Assembly (NCBI RefSeq): GCF_950295315.1
Contig: NW_026647271.1
Span: 1-64,000, forward strand
Origin: Erinaceus europaeus
Taxonomy: Eukaryota > Chordata > Mammalia > Eulipotyphla > Erinaceidae
Direction: 5' to 3'
Length of the DNA stretch: 64,000 nucleotides
The notes under the pieces were generated by a model, which was given only the letters and a program-made list of their open reading frames with translations, was not told the DNA's origin and made no database searches. This document shows positions 49,293 through 59,485 of the stretch, piece by piece. Each line of letters opens with the position of its first letter. Position 1 is the first letter of the stretch. Position numbers and translations under genes: made by a program.

Positions 49293-51077
49293 AGGAGAGA
49301 AGCAAGAGAAGAGGCAAGGAGAGGAGAGGAGAGGAGAGGAGAGGAACTGAGAAACCCACCTGGACAGAGGCAGCATACAGCCATCCAGGAAGGTAGGCAG
49401 GCATGAGGAAACTGTGGCCTGGTCTCCCTGGCTCCTGGCTTCACCTCCTCCTTTCCTCTCTTTGCTGTCAGTGCCAAAGTCCATCATCAGTCAGCGTTGT
49501 CCTTCAGTCTTTCCGTCCCTCTGTGCTATGGCACTGGGGTCTGTGCACTGCCGCTTGACCTAGTGGCTGGGCAGTTGGTCTGCCCAGTGTCAGTGCACCT
49601 AAGCACAGAATTCTCGGGGGGGCATCAAAGAGGGCTCCCGTGGTTGCTAGGCCATGGGACTCCGCCCATCCAGTTGACCCCTTGGGAGGCCATGACCCCC
49701 ACCCCGAACTTGACCTGAGGGGTAGTGGCCAGCCACCAGAGCCAGAGCCCCAGGCCAAAGCCAGAACAGGTGGGTAGGGCCCAGGGGCTATGGGCAGAGT
49801 GTCTCGTGTCCAGGGGCGGGGCTGGCATCTGATATCCCAGGGCTGGGGGCCAATGGCCATCAGGTCCCTGTCCAACCATGTGCACTGATTGACAGACTGA
49901 CTGACAGCTCCCGCCCCAAAGACACCCCCATTGTCCCTGGGTGCCCTGAGCTGCCCCAGATTTTGTGGGTGGCTTCCTTGACTCAGGCCTCCATAGTGGA
50001 GGCCCCTGTGTACCCTGTTGCCTGCTGACCATGGCCCTCCTCCCCTTCCTCCTCCTACTCTTCCTTCTTCTCTGAAGGGACTCACATGAGGCCCTTGGCC
50101 TAGAAATCCAGAGTTGCTGATCAGATTGCTGCAGCTGCTATCCAGTGGATGGGTGCAGGTATCTGGACCTGTCAGTCCCTGATTCTTAGGATCTGCCTGA
50201 CTCCAGCTCCACCCACTCTCCACTCCAGCCCGCTCTGCAAGGATCCCCTTTCCCTTTACCCCCTGTTCCCCAGCTACCCAACTGTCATCTACTTTGTGTA
50301 TCCCTGTACTACTTTCCTACCAGCCTACTGCTGCCCTCTACCCCTGGGGGCCCTGGGACAGCCCAGCTGTCATCTCACCATCCACAAGGGGGACCTGCCC
50401 TAACTGCCCACCACCACCCCCACACAGCCCTGCACACACTCAGGGGCTCCCCTGCCTGCAGCCTGCCCCCCCAGACAGTCTCCTCTGCCCTTCACCCCCT
50501 TTCCTTCTCTGCCATGTCTCCTCACACACAACTGGGTATGAGCATCCCACACATGCCCCTCCCCCACACACACACACTCCATTTGCTCTGAGGATGTGAA
50601 GATTCTTTTTCTCTTGGTGTAGGGGAAGGAGTTGAGTCTTTTCAATATCCTGTTGAGCACAGACTGCAAACAAACAATAAACAATGTAACATTTGGATAT
50701 CAGGCCCTCCCAATCTACAGTGTGCTGTGCAGGCCTATGACTGGCAAAAACACCCTACTCTGAGCACAAGGTCTTCTTGGGGTAGTGGCTCCTCCTGTGG
50801 ACTCAGAGACAGACAATTTTCAGGTTCAGAACCTATATTTCCCAGAAGCTGTTCATTCACTACTGTTAAAAAAGAAAAAGTGTTTTTCCCTGTCTTGCTC
50901 TTTTGTCTGATGCCTGTTTCTCAGTGAAAAAAGGGATTGAAAAAATTTTTGGTGAGTGATAATATTAATAATAATAATCACAACGATGATCAATCAAGAA
51001 GGGCAGCAATTGGGGAAAATGGTCTACAAGAGAAGTTGATTCCGGGTGCAGGCTCTTAGCCCTGACTATAATAAGCT

Positions 51078-51742
51078 TGATATAGCTTAGGGAGAACTTC
51101 TCCCATCCTTGGATGGAGGTCTGAGAACATACTCGCTCGTCTCTAAACTGAGGTGAGAGAATGGGAAAAACCATCTCTCAGACTAAGTTCTTCCATTCTT
51201 GACTCTCAAGCACACAGAAACCTCAAACTGCAGGCTATATGGCCGCATACTTTAAGATTCATTCACTCAGAGTTTACACATTCCACCTCACCTTTTGATC
51301 ACAAATGAAAAGCACATCTTGTCACCCACTCCTAGCTCCGGACTAGTGAGAAGCCCCCAAGATCTCATTTCCTGTAGCCCTTTTGATGTCTTTGAAGCCT
51401 GTTCTTCCTTCTCTATCTCACCCCTATTCTTCTCACAAATGCCTTTGCATAATTAAATGCCTGCAACAGGAGACTAATCGTATTGATCTTTATCAAATCT
51501 TGTCATACCAACCCCTACCACAGGGGCATGCTGACCTTTAAGAAACCTGTGAATTCTGACATATGTGAAAACTGTTCTTTGTCTAGCCTTCTATATCAAC
51601 CCAACCCTCCCCTCAATAAACGAGTGTGTTCATAGCAGAATCCTCCCCGAGTTTCTTTCTTTTCATGTAGTCTCTTGAACTGGTGATGGAAATTCGGTAG
51701 TTTACCTTTCTAGCTGAGAGACCACCCACGCGAGCTCCAACA
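51078..51742 (+). mobile_element. Candidate solo LTR (~665 bp)
   Basis: An insert unrelated to the macrosatellite runs from TGATATAGCTTAGGG to GAGCTCCAACA, between a SINE end (CCTGACTATAATAA) and the usual linker text (GGGTGTTTCCACTG). It has TG...CA ends and an AATAAA at 51615-51620 about 120 bp before its end, as expected of R-U5. No convincing target duplication is visible and the flanking host sequence seems partly deleted, so the class is unknown. Confidence 0.45.
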
Positions 51743-52467
51743 TGGGTGTTTCCACTGAATAAATGTTAATGCACTTTTATTTATTTAGTGAAGCAGATCT
51801 GTAGGTATCTATCTTTATTTCCCTCCTCTGTATTTCCCCTCCCACCTTTCTTTCTGTCCTATGTAAAGACTGTGACAGCAATACTAATAATAACCACAAG
51901 AAAGATCAGGCAACAAAGGCAGCAAAAGTGGAAAAAGTGGTCTGCAGGAGTAGTTTATTTGTGGTGCAGGCACCTAGCCCTGACAATTATCCTGGAGGCT
52001 ATAAGTTAATATATATAAACAAATAAATAAACACATTAAAATACAGGTAATATACATGTATACGTGCCTGTGTTTTTCCACTGAGTAAATGTAAATGCAC
52101 TTTTATTTATTTAGTGAAGCAGATCTGCAGGGGTCTATCTTTCTCTCCCCATCTCTCCCCTCCTCACTCCATTTATCTCTGACTAAGCAATGACAGTAAC
52201 AATAACAATAACAATAACAATAATAATCACAATGATCAAACAACAAGGGCAGAAAAAGGGGGGAAATGGTCTGCAGGAGCAGTGGATTTGTGGTGCAAGC
52301 ATGTACCCCTGGCAATAACCCTGGAGGCAATAAATAAATAAATAATACAGGTAATATAAATGTATACATGCTTGTGTGTTTCCACTGAGTAAATGTAAAT
52401 GCATGTTTATTTATTTATTTTTTCTTTCACACCTAGCCAAGAGAATTTCTTTTCATTGTTAAAGAAG

Positions 52468-52812
52468 TGTTGATGCTGAGGAATTATACTGATGCAGTCT
52501 CTGCCCCCAGGTTTTACCATGCCCCGCGAAATCCTAGCAGTGCCCCCTTCAACCAATCCTGCCCCCACATGTCACCCCTGGTTGTTGCCCAATAAAAGCT
52601 CTCTCACTCCCCCCCCTGTTCTCTCTGGGCTCTCTCTCTCTCTCACTCCTGCCCTGTGGTGAGATAGTGGGGACGACCATTGTCGGCTGACTCCACGGGG
52701 CCTGAGCCACCCCCCCCCGATCCAATAATAAAGATTTGTGTACCCCACTTGCTCTGGACCTCCTCTCTCTCTCTTCTCCGCGGCGCAGCCTGACACCTGG
52801 CCCCAACCGACA
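52468..52812 (+). mobile_element. Solo LTR inserted between linker and SINE D of unit 14
   Basis: In other units CATTGCTAAAAAAATGTCAC is continuous; here it is split after AAAGAAGTG (52461-52469) and resumes at AAGTGTCAC (52813). The repeated AAGTG (52465-52469, 52813-52817) looks like a 5-6 bp target duplication. The insert has TG...CA ends, AATAAAAG at 52591 (TATA-like or poly(A)) and AATAAA at 52727-52732, and a TCTCTCT-rich stretch. The CCTGGCCCCAACC near its end resembles a lysine primer site, but host sequence resumes at once, so no internal region is present. Exact ends are ambiguous by a few bases. Confidence 0.55.
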
Positions 52813-53003
52813 AAGTGTCACATTCAGGGGACTAAGCGGTGCCGCACCTGCTTAAGCACTCATGTTACAGTGTACAAGGACCTGGGTTCAAGACCCTGGT
52901 CCCCACCTGCAGGGGGAAATCTTTACAAGTGGTGCAGAAGTGCTGCAGGTATCTCTCTGTCTCTCAACCTCTCTATCCCTCCCTTTCCTCTCGATTTCTG
53001 ACT

Positions 53004-53642
53004 GTTGTTACAGCTTTAGAACACATTCGTAGGAGTAAGAGATTTTTTGGATTATTGATAGCATCTGTAATTGCCATTACAATTGCTGCTATGACTTCAA
53101 CTGCTGTTGTAGCATTGTCCCAATCTGTTCAAACAGCACATCAGATGAACGAATACTTTCACAACATGACCTCTGAGATTTTAGCCCAAATGACAATTGA
53201 TCAGGAAATCCTGAAGAGTCTTGACGCCCTTGAGGCTGCAGTCTCCTGGCTTGGAGAACACCAGAAGGCATTGTGGATTCACAATAAATTAATGTGTGAC
53301 ACAGAATATCAGTCTATGTGAATTACTCAAGTACCTTTCAATTACTCACAGTCTTGGGAAGATGTTCAGAAGCTCATTTATGGGGCCTTCAAGGACCATC
53401 TTGGATGAGATATAAATGATCTAAATAAACAGCTAAAATCACAACTGGGCAGACTCAAGTCTGAAGCTAGGAATATGACACTCAGCAGTTTAGATGATCT
53501 GGCATATTGGTTAAACTCCAAAATCTGGTGTACTGGACTCAATCTCCAAGTGCTGTTCGGAGCAGGTCTACTACTCTTTCTGCTTTTTAAAAATAATTTT
53601 ACAATTCTTCTGCAAACTCCTCACAAGAACACAACGAGCTGA
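53004..53642 (+). pseudogene. env: ERV env transmembrane-subunit remnant, class II/betaretrovirus-like
   Basis: Seen: an in-frame stretch begins at the array edge, has a furin-type RSKR (53031-53042), followed by a glycine/alanine/isoleucine-rich hydrophobic fusion-peptide-like segment, a heptad-type helical region containing AAVSWLGEH, one cysteine, an NMT/NYS-type glycosylation sequon pattern, and a membrane anchor (codons 53544-53590) with a short tail ending at TGA 53640. Two in-frame TGA stops (53319-53321 and 53406-53408) interrupt it. The first lies eight codons after the cysteine, where class II envelopes usually have the paired cysteine. The surface subunit, gag and pol are absent. 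By family knowledge the layout resembles ERV-K-like envelopes, not gammaretroviral ones (no CX6CC). The Met at 52839 lies in the neighbouring SINE and is not a real start. Non-functional as it stands. Confidence 0.8.
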
Positions 53643-53942
53643 AGCATGCATTGCAGCAGTCCAACACCCTGGATATGCCAGGATTGCCACCCAGGAGCCT
53701 CTGTAAGTCTTTGTTGGGGACGTCTCTGTAAGTCTATGTTCTGAACTTCCTTGAGTGTTGGACTTAAAGAGATATTAGAACACAGGTCTTCAGGCTAAGA
53801 GGGCCTTATCTGACACCCAGTTATTGTGTCCACACTCTGTGGGGTGAAGGCAGAGCTTTCAGTGGTAACTCTAGAGTCACTGAAGATTTGCTTATTTCTC
53901 ATATGCTCATACACACTGTACATCTTGTCTATGTCTATCATC
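53643..53942 (+). other. Region between env remnant and polypurine tract
   Basis: Three hundred bases with no gene that I can support. It has a short direct repeat (CTCTGTAAGTCT at 53700 and TCTGTAAGTCTATG at 53725). Its position suggests the env 3' non-coding part of the same provirus. Confidence 0.4.
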
Positions 53943-53954
53943 AGAAGTGGGGAA
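53943..53954 (+). other. Retroviral polypurine tract
   Basis: AGAAGTGGGGAA lies directly before the TGTTGTGACC start of the 3' LTR, the usual place of the plus-strand primer. One pyrimidine interrupts it, consistent with age. Confidence 0.55.
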
Positions 53955-53955
53955 T

Positions 53956-54272
53956 TGTTGTGACCCCAACAGGAGTTTGGGACTATTATCATACAAGTGA
54001 TGACATCAGCCTGAGGAGGATACATAGAGGGGAATGCATAAAAGGAGGGGTTCAGAGCAGCACACTCCCTTGGCTGGGTCACCTTCACCACAGCATGTTT
54101 CTGTTGGTTTGGATTTCAGATTAGTCCTCACACATGGTGATCTTGGGTGGTTTGATTGCAGAATTTAGACTTTGCCTGTTTGTTTAACTAGAACCACTTC
54201 TTCATGATTATTGTGACTTTCTAAATAAATCCCTTATTGGTTTAAACTTAAATGGCTCCATGTGTTCTTGCA
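53956..54272 (+). mobile_element. 3' LTR of the env-bearing ERV remnant (~317 bp)
   Basis: Starts TGTTGTGACCCC just after the polypurine tract and ends TTCTTGCA. It contains a TATA-like ATAAAAG at 54038-54044 and AATAAA at 54224-54229, in U3 and R order. It is unrelated by eye to the LTRs at 51078 and 52468. The 5' LTR is not in the window. Confidence 0.6.
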
Positions 54273-54275
54273 ATA

Positions 54276-54382
54276 CCCAGTCCCCACCTTTAGGGGGAAA
54301 GCTTCATGAGTATTGAAGTAGGGCTGCAGGTGTCTCTCTTTCTCTCTAGCTCCCTTATCCCCTCTCAGTTTCTGTCTGTATC
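54276..54382 (+). repeat. Truncated tRNA-SINE (type D)
   Basis: CAGTCCCCACCTTTAGGGGG, AGCTTCATGAG, GGGCTGCAGGTGTCTCTC and CTCAGTTTCTGTCTG correspond to the 3' half of SINE D. The head and B box are missing. It abuts the LTR end. Confidence 0.65.
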
Positions 54383-54383
54383 C

Positions 54384-55290
54384 ATGCCCATGCAAACTTC
54401 TGACAAGTGGCATTGCTATTTTATGTTTGTGAGGAAAGTAACACTTAGAACATCTAGATCTTAGCCCACTCTGAGAAGCAACACTTGGCCTGCAGCCCAC
54501 TCTCCAAAACTGCCCTTGCCTCTCCAAATTAGAAGTAGTCTTAGTGATGCTCTAGCGAAGATGCAGGCTGACTTATTGCATCTCTTTGGTCCAGCCTCAG
54601 CCTGTCCTGTGTGCAGGGAACTCCACTATGTCTATTTGTTCTTTGATTCACAGTTTTGGGATAGGACTCGGTGGACAAAATGAGCAAGAGGGAAGTAGAT
54701 GATTTTGCAGCTGTCTTTTGTGCTGAGAGAGATTTTTAGAGTGATAAGAGGTATAAGAATGGCTCTGCGAGATGTATCTCATGACTGTGGCTCAGAAGGG
54801 TCAGGGGTTTCCTCATTACTACCCTAATTCAGAGCTGTGCAATTTTCTAGCTAAAAAATATTTTCAGACCTCTACATGTTACATATATATAGAGAGAGAG
54901 CGAGATACTGATGTAGTCATTTTCTACAATGGATGCGATATGACATTCAAACAATTGATTGCTAAAACCTGGAGGGAAACTGTGCATCAGGAAAAGAATT
55001 GTCCAAAGGAGTAAAATCTCCAAATCATTAGCTATATGCAGCTCCAACGGGACTGAGCAAAAAAGGCTCGAGTAGGAACTTATCCAGGAGACACTCCACA
55101 TGGACAGGCTCACAATTTTCCTAGTCTGGCAACACACACAGGGCAGCTGCTAGTTCCCAGTGCAAGCCTCAGGGCAAAAACCTCTCCCTCTTCAGTGTCT
55201 TCACATCTGAAAAGTATAAAAGTGGCCAATGGCCAAGGAGAGCTATAATGCTGTCATATTGAGCTGTAAATCAGAATGTGCCAAGTGCTT
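54384..55290 (+). repeat. Duplicated block alpha, copy 1
   Basis: Homologous along its length to 61012-61990 and in part to 63509-64000 (shared landmarks: TTTTATGTTTGTGAGGAAA, GGATAGGACTCGGTGGAC, GATATGACATTCA, ACTCCACATGGACAGGC). It contains a short TA/GA run (54883-54904) that is greatly expanded in copy 2. No coding function is recognised; ORFs differ between copies. Confidence 0.85.
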
Positions 55291-55684
55291 TGCCCAAAAT
55301 CACCTGTGCCACAGTGATTCTGTTGTTCTCTCTGTCTCTCCCTCCCTCACACACACACATAAACACACACTCTCACAGTCACACTCACGCACACATCCAC
55401 AGAGGCACAGGCACAAACGGAGTTATACACATGCGCACTGGACAGCTTCTGCAAGGCAGGACCCTGTGCTGAACCCTGCTTAGCACTTCCTGGAAGCATG
55501 CCCAGCCTTTTAAGGCCAGCTCTGAGCTCCCATTGGCGGGCTTCCTTCAGAAGGGTGCCAGTCAGGCTCTGATAGGCCAGAGGCCTACGCCACGCCCAGA
55601 ACCCCTGCCAGCAATCTCATTGGCCAGTGTGCTTGGACACGGCCAGGAGGGTCAGGGCCTCTATTCAGTGATAGGCCAGCAGCC
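55291..55684. other. CA-rich microsatellite and GC-richer unclassified segment
   Basis: CACACACACATAAACACACA-type repeats occupy about 55347-55440. The following 200 bp is GC-richer than its surroundings with inverted CCAAT boxes (CCCATTGGCGGG at 55529, TCATTGGCC at 55617) and CCACGCCC. No gene is seen. A TATAAAAG with GGCCAATGGCC lies upstream at 55216-55230. Confidence 0.5.
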
Positions 55685-55925
55685 TTGAATACCATGAGTG
55701 AAGACAGAGTGTGAGAGAGCATGTGAGAGTTAGGGACAGAGAAGGCAAGAAGTGCAATAGATGAGTTGGAAAGAGACCAGAATTCAAAAACCTCCTACAC
55801 TGTGTTCATTAATGACAGGTTCAAACCTGGCTTGTAGAGATTGTAAGGCAGCAGCTCTCATGCCCACAGAACCCAAAGAGCCCCAGCTTTCACCATATGC
55901 TGTACTACCAGACCTGACAGTAATG
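55685..55925 (-). repeat. Inverted tRNA-SINE-like element, copy 1
   Basis: Read on the minus strand it has CCAGGTTTGAACCTG, close to a B box, preceded by a tRNA-like stretch and followed by a pyrimidine-rich segment (TCTGGTCTCTTTCCAACTC). The same element occurs at about 57290-57515, 58315-58535, 59255-59485 and 62190-62420, always followed on the plus strand by the same flank, so most copies arose by local duplication. Confidence 0.55.
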
Positions 55926-55986
55926 TGTGTGTGTGTGTGTGTTGTGTGTGTGTCGGTCTCTCTCTCTCTGTGTCTGTGTGTGTTCA
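55920..55986. repeat. (TG)n/(TC)n microsatellite
   Basis: TG-rich run with TCTCTCTCTCTCTGTGTCTG interior. Counterparts follow the same SINE-like element at about 59486-59530 and 62420-62480. Confidence 0.9.
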
Positions 55987-56536
55987 GAGCTCACCTGTAG
56001 TAGTCTCAGAGCATGGGTGTCAAGGTAGTCAACCCCAACTTCAACTTATGTACAGAGAACCTAGCTGGTCAGGGCAAGCCAGCTAGCCCAGATTCTGGCT
56101 AAGGAAGAATGACAAAGAACTTGTGGAAGCCCAGGACCCCATTTTGAGCCCCTGGTCACCACTTACCCAGCTAGGGAAAAGCTGGGCTAGTGGCAAATCA
56201 GAGCTGCAGCTGTCTATCTGTCTCTCTTGCTGCTTGGGCCCTGCTCTATCAATTTATGACTGTTTCCTTCTCCTCAATAAGAAAGCTACAAGTGATGTAC
56301 AGAAATACAGGGAAAGTGGGAAAAATCACCCCCCTTGCCCACTATTACATGTAACTGTTGACTGTAAACCATTCATCCCCCAAGAAAGAACAGAATAAAT
56401 ATTTGGGAGGTTAGAAACATTGTAGGTTAAATAGTGAGCATTCTCTAGAGCCATGCAAAACTAATCCATTGTGCATTGGATGTCACTGTCAAAAACAGTG
56501 CAGTAGTAGTTGTAGTAGTGTGTAGTATAATCAAAA
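55987..56536 (+). other. Unclassified segment with a decayed SINE
   Basis: The first part (to about 56110) matches 59553-59670. About 56125-56300 reads as an old SINE D relative (CCCTGGTCACCACTTACCC, GAGCTGCAGCTGTCTATC, CTCAATAAGAAAGC). The rest holds nothing recognisable apart from a short AGTAGT run (56504-56522). Confidence 0.45.
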
Positions 56537-57519
56537 GGAAATGTATTGTGTGTCAGAAGTTCCCTTCAATTATAAGAGAAAATCTATCAGGCAGAAGAAA
56601 TGACCCCTCATGTGATATTGGACTAAATAAATAAATAAATATGCAAATAAATGGGGATGATCTAGGAGGATTTGAAAAAAATAAAAAATAAAAACAAAGA
56701 CCACAGAAAGACCTGATTACAGCAGAAATATAGAAAACGTCTGCTGAGAAACAGAGGGCTGCTTCAAAAATTCTCTGACACTTCATGGTCTTGGCAAATT
56801 AAGAATTACCAAGAATGAAAAGAAACGCATACGTACTGAAGCTTACACTAGAAAATGGAGGCAAGTTCTGTGCTATGATAATTACAATAAGGATACTGAT
56901 AGAAAGGCTATTGGAAATTCTCCTGGAAGGTTTCTAATTTAAAATTGTAGTGAATCCTGCTCCAACTATGAGACCAATTATTTATGAATAAGGAGGCTGT
57001 TATAAATGCAGTAATTCTGCATTAAGATCAAATAAAAAAGTCAACAATTCTAAAAATAACTGATATATATGTATATATATGTACATATATGTATGTGTAT
57101 CTTTATTATCAACTATGAGGGATACTAGCATGGCTAAGAGGAGACAGAGTATGACTTGTGCCAGAGAGACTTACAAAGCTGAGGCTCCAGAAACCTAGGT
57201 GAAATCGCCAACAAAACAAGCCAGAACTCAGCAGTGCTCTGGCAACTCGCTTTGTATATCTGGGCCTGTCAGTAAAATAATATATAAATAAAATATTAAT
57301 GAGTGCAGACAGAGTGAGTGAGAGCCTGTGAGAGTCAGAGACAGAGATGGCAAGAAGAGAAATAGAAGAGTTGGAAAGAGACCAGAAGTCCAAAACCTCC
57401 TGCACTGTGTTCATTGAAGACAGGTTCAAACCTGGGCTGTAGAGATTGTAAGCCAGCATTCTCATGTCCACAGACCCCAGCCAACCCGCCTTCTCCATAT
57501 GTGCATAGTATTTACCGCA
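56537..57519 (+). repeat. ~1 kb tandem repeat, copy 1
   Basis: Begins GGAAATGTATTGTG and CCCTTCAATTATAAGAG. It continues with AAATAAATAAATAAATATGC, AATTACAATAAGGAT, TGCTCCAACTATG and a TATATATGTA run (57062-57098), then GAGACAGAGTATG, CCTAGGTGAAATCGCC and the inverted SINE-like element. It is followed directly by copy 2. Confidence 0.88.
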
Positions 57520-58542
57520 GGAAATGTATTGTGAATGTAAACTTCCCTTCAATTATAAGAGAAAAAATCTATCAAGCAGAATAAATGACTCTTCATGTAA
57601 TATAGGACTAAATAAATAAATAAATATGCAAATAAATTTGGATGATCTAGGAGGATTTGAAAAAAATGAAAAAAAATTCAAAAAGCACAAGAAGACCTGA
57701 TTAGAGCAGAAACATAGAAACCATCTGCTGAGAAACAGAGTGCTGCATCAAAAATTCCGAGACAATTCTGAGTCCAGGGAAATTAAGATTTCAGGAGATT
57801 GAAAAGAAGATTCAATCTCCTGAAAAGGAGATTTCAGGAGATTGAAGCTTACACTAGAGAAAGGAGGCAATTTCTGTACTATAATAATTACAATAAGGAT
57901 GCTGATATAATGCTATTAGAAATGCTACTGGAAGGTTCTATTATTTATAATTGTATTGAATCCTGCTCCAACTATGTGGCCAATTATTAATGCAAAAGGA
58001 AGCTGTTATAATTGTGTTAATTCTGATTAAGATCAATTACATAGGTTGACAATTCCAAAAATGACATATATATATATGTATATTTATATATGTGTATATA
58101 TATATGTATATGGATTCATATATTTTTTATAAAGTCTGAGACATACTGCCTTGAATATGAGGAGACAGAATATGGCTTGTGTCAGAGAGACTTACAAAGC
58201 TGAGGCTCCAGTAGCCTAGGTGAAATCACCAACAAAACAAGCCAGAGCTCAGCAGTGTTCTGGCAACTCTCTTTGTATATCTGGGCCTGTCAATAAAATA
58301 AGGATATAAGTAAAATATTACTGAGTGCAGACAGAGTGAGTGAGAGCCTGTGATAGTCAGAGACAGAGATGGCGAGAAGAGAAATAGAAGAGTTGGAAAT
58401 AGACCAGAAGACAAACCCGCCTTGACTGTGTTCATTCATGACAGGTTCAAACCTGGGTTGTAGAGATTGGAAGGCAGCAGCTTTAATGCCCACAGACCCC
58501 AGACTACCCAAGCCTTCACCATATGTGTGTACTATTTCCCAC
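57520..58542 (+). repeat. ~1 kb tandem repeat, copy 2
   Basis: Same module order as copy 1, starting GGAAATGTATTGTG at about 57521. It contains a private small duplication of GATTTCAGGAGATTGAA text near 57787-57846, and a TA-rich run at 58066-58112. Confidence 0.88.
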
Positions 58543-59485
58543 AGGAAATGTATTGTGCATCAAAAGTTCCCTTCAATTATAAGACAAAATCAATCAAGCA
58601 GAAAAAATGACCAGTCATGTGATAGCTGACCAAATAAGTAAATATGCAAATAAATGGGGATGTTCTAGGAGGACTTTAAAAAATAAAAAAATGAAAACAA
58701 AAACCACAAGAAGACCTGCTTCAAAAATTCCCTAACACTTCAAGATCCAGGGAAATTAAGATTTCCAGAAAAAGAAAACAAACACATACCTATTGTGGCT
58801 TACACTAGAAAAAGAAGGGAAGTTTTGGGCTATGATAATTACAATAAGGATGCTGATAGAAACACTATTAGAAATGCTACTGGAAGGTTCTATTATCTAT
58901 ATTTGAATTGAATGCTGCTCCAACTATATGGCCAATTATTTCTGAAAAACTAGGCTGTTATAAATGTGGTATTTCTGAATTAAGGTCAAATACATATGTA
59001 AACAATTCTAAAAATGACAGATATATAAATATATATATATTTATATATGTATGTATATCTTTAATATAAACTCTGAGTTATATTGGCATGGTAATGAGGA
59101 GACAGAATATGGCTGTGTCAGAAAGACTTACAAACTGAGGCTCCAGTAGCCTAGGTGAAATCGCCAACACAACAAGCCAGAGCTCAGCAGTGCTCTGGCA
59201 ACTCTCTTTGTATATCTGGGCCTGTCATTAAAATACGTATATAAGTAAAATGTTAATGAGAGAATACAGAGTATGTGAGAGCATGTGAAAGTTAGAGACA
59301 TAGAAGGCGAGAAGAGGAATAGATGAGTTGGAAAGAGACCAGAATTGAAACACCTCCTACATTGTGTTCATAGATGACAGGTTCAAATCTGGCTTGTAGA
59401 GATTGTAAGGCAGCAGCTTTCATGCCCACAGACGCCAGACAGCCCCAGCCTTCACCATATGCTGTACTACCAGACCTGACAGTAA
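58543..59485 (+). repeat. ~1 kb tandem repeat, copy 3
   Basis: Starts GGAAATGTATTGTGC. It has a deletion in the middle (CACAAGAAGACCTGCTTC near 58707, missing text present in copies 1 and 2), a TA-rich run (59021-59060), and ends in the inverted SINE-like element and the TG run. Confidence 0.88.

Larger units (their letters stand above)
1..53003 (+). repeat. Macrosatellite array, ~4.07 kb unit, right-hand portion
   Basis: Ten full-length direct repeats, one truncated repeat and three diverged repeats follow one another head to tail. Recurrence of the landmark ATGGACAGAGGTAGCATA at 123, 4202, 8277, 12320, 16406, 20479, 24552, 28627, 32708, 36781 and 40591 gives spacings of 4043-4086 bp, except 3810 bp for the last interval. 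Related, mutated landmarks occur near 42168, 45161 and 49360. Core units differ only by scattered substitutions and microsatellite length. Identity drops abruptly after 41998. The strand is arbitrary. The array begins before base 1, so copy number is a minimum. I do not recognise it as a named satellite; in size and GC-rich/SINE-rich composition it is comparable to macrosatellites such as D4Z4 or DXZ4, without any sequence homology claimed. Confidence 0.97.
49293..53003 (+). repeat. Macrosatellite unit 14, terminal, most diverged and interrupted
   Basis: Purine tract (49293-49345) and GC-rich block (to about 50870) align with other units but are the most divergent. The hairpin, SINE A head and later parts are deleted around 50940. 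SINE/linker modules remain at 50958-51077, 51743-52104 and 52105-52430, and SINE D at 52826-53003. Two LTR-like insertions break it. It ends inside SINE D, whose ...CTGACTGT abuts retroviral env sequence. Confidence 0.85.

Noticed and set aside
52790..52811. Retroviral primer-binding site after the 52468 LTR
   Set aside because: CCTGGCCCCAACC resembles a lysine primer site, but macrosatellite sequence resumes immediately at 52813, so the bases are better read as the LTR end.
52839..53321. 160-codon ORF starting at Met 52839 as a gene
   Set aside because: Its first 55 codons are SINE sequence; only the part after 53004 is env-like, and it stops early. Treated as an env pseudogene.
57109..57552. 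147-codon minus-strand ORF
   Set aside because: It spans the SINE-like element and the tandem unit border and is broken in the other tandem copies.
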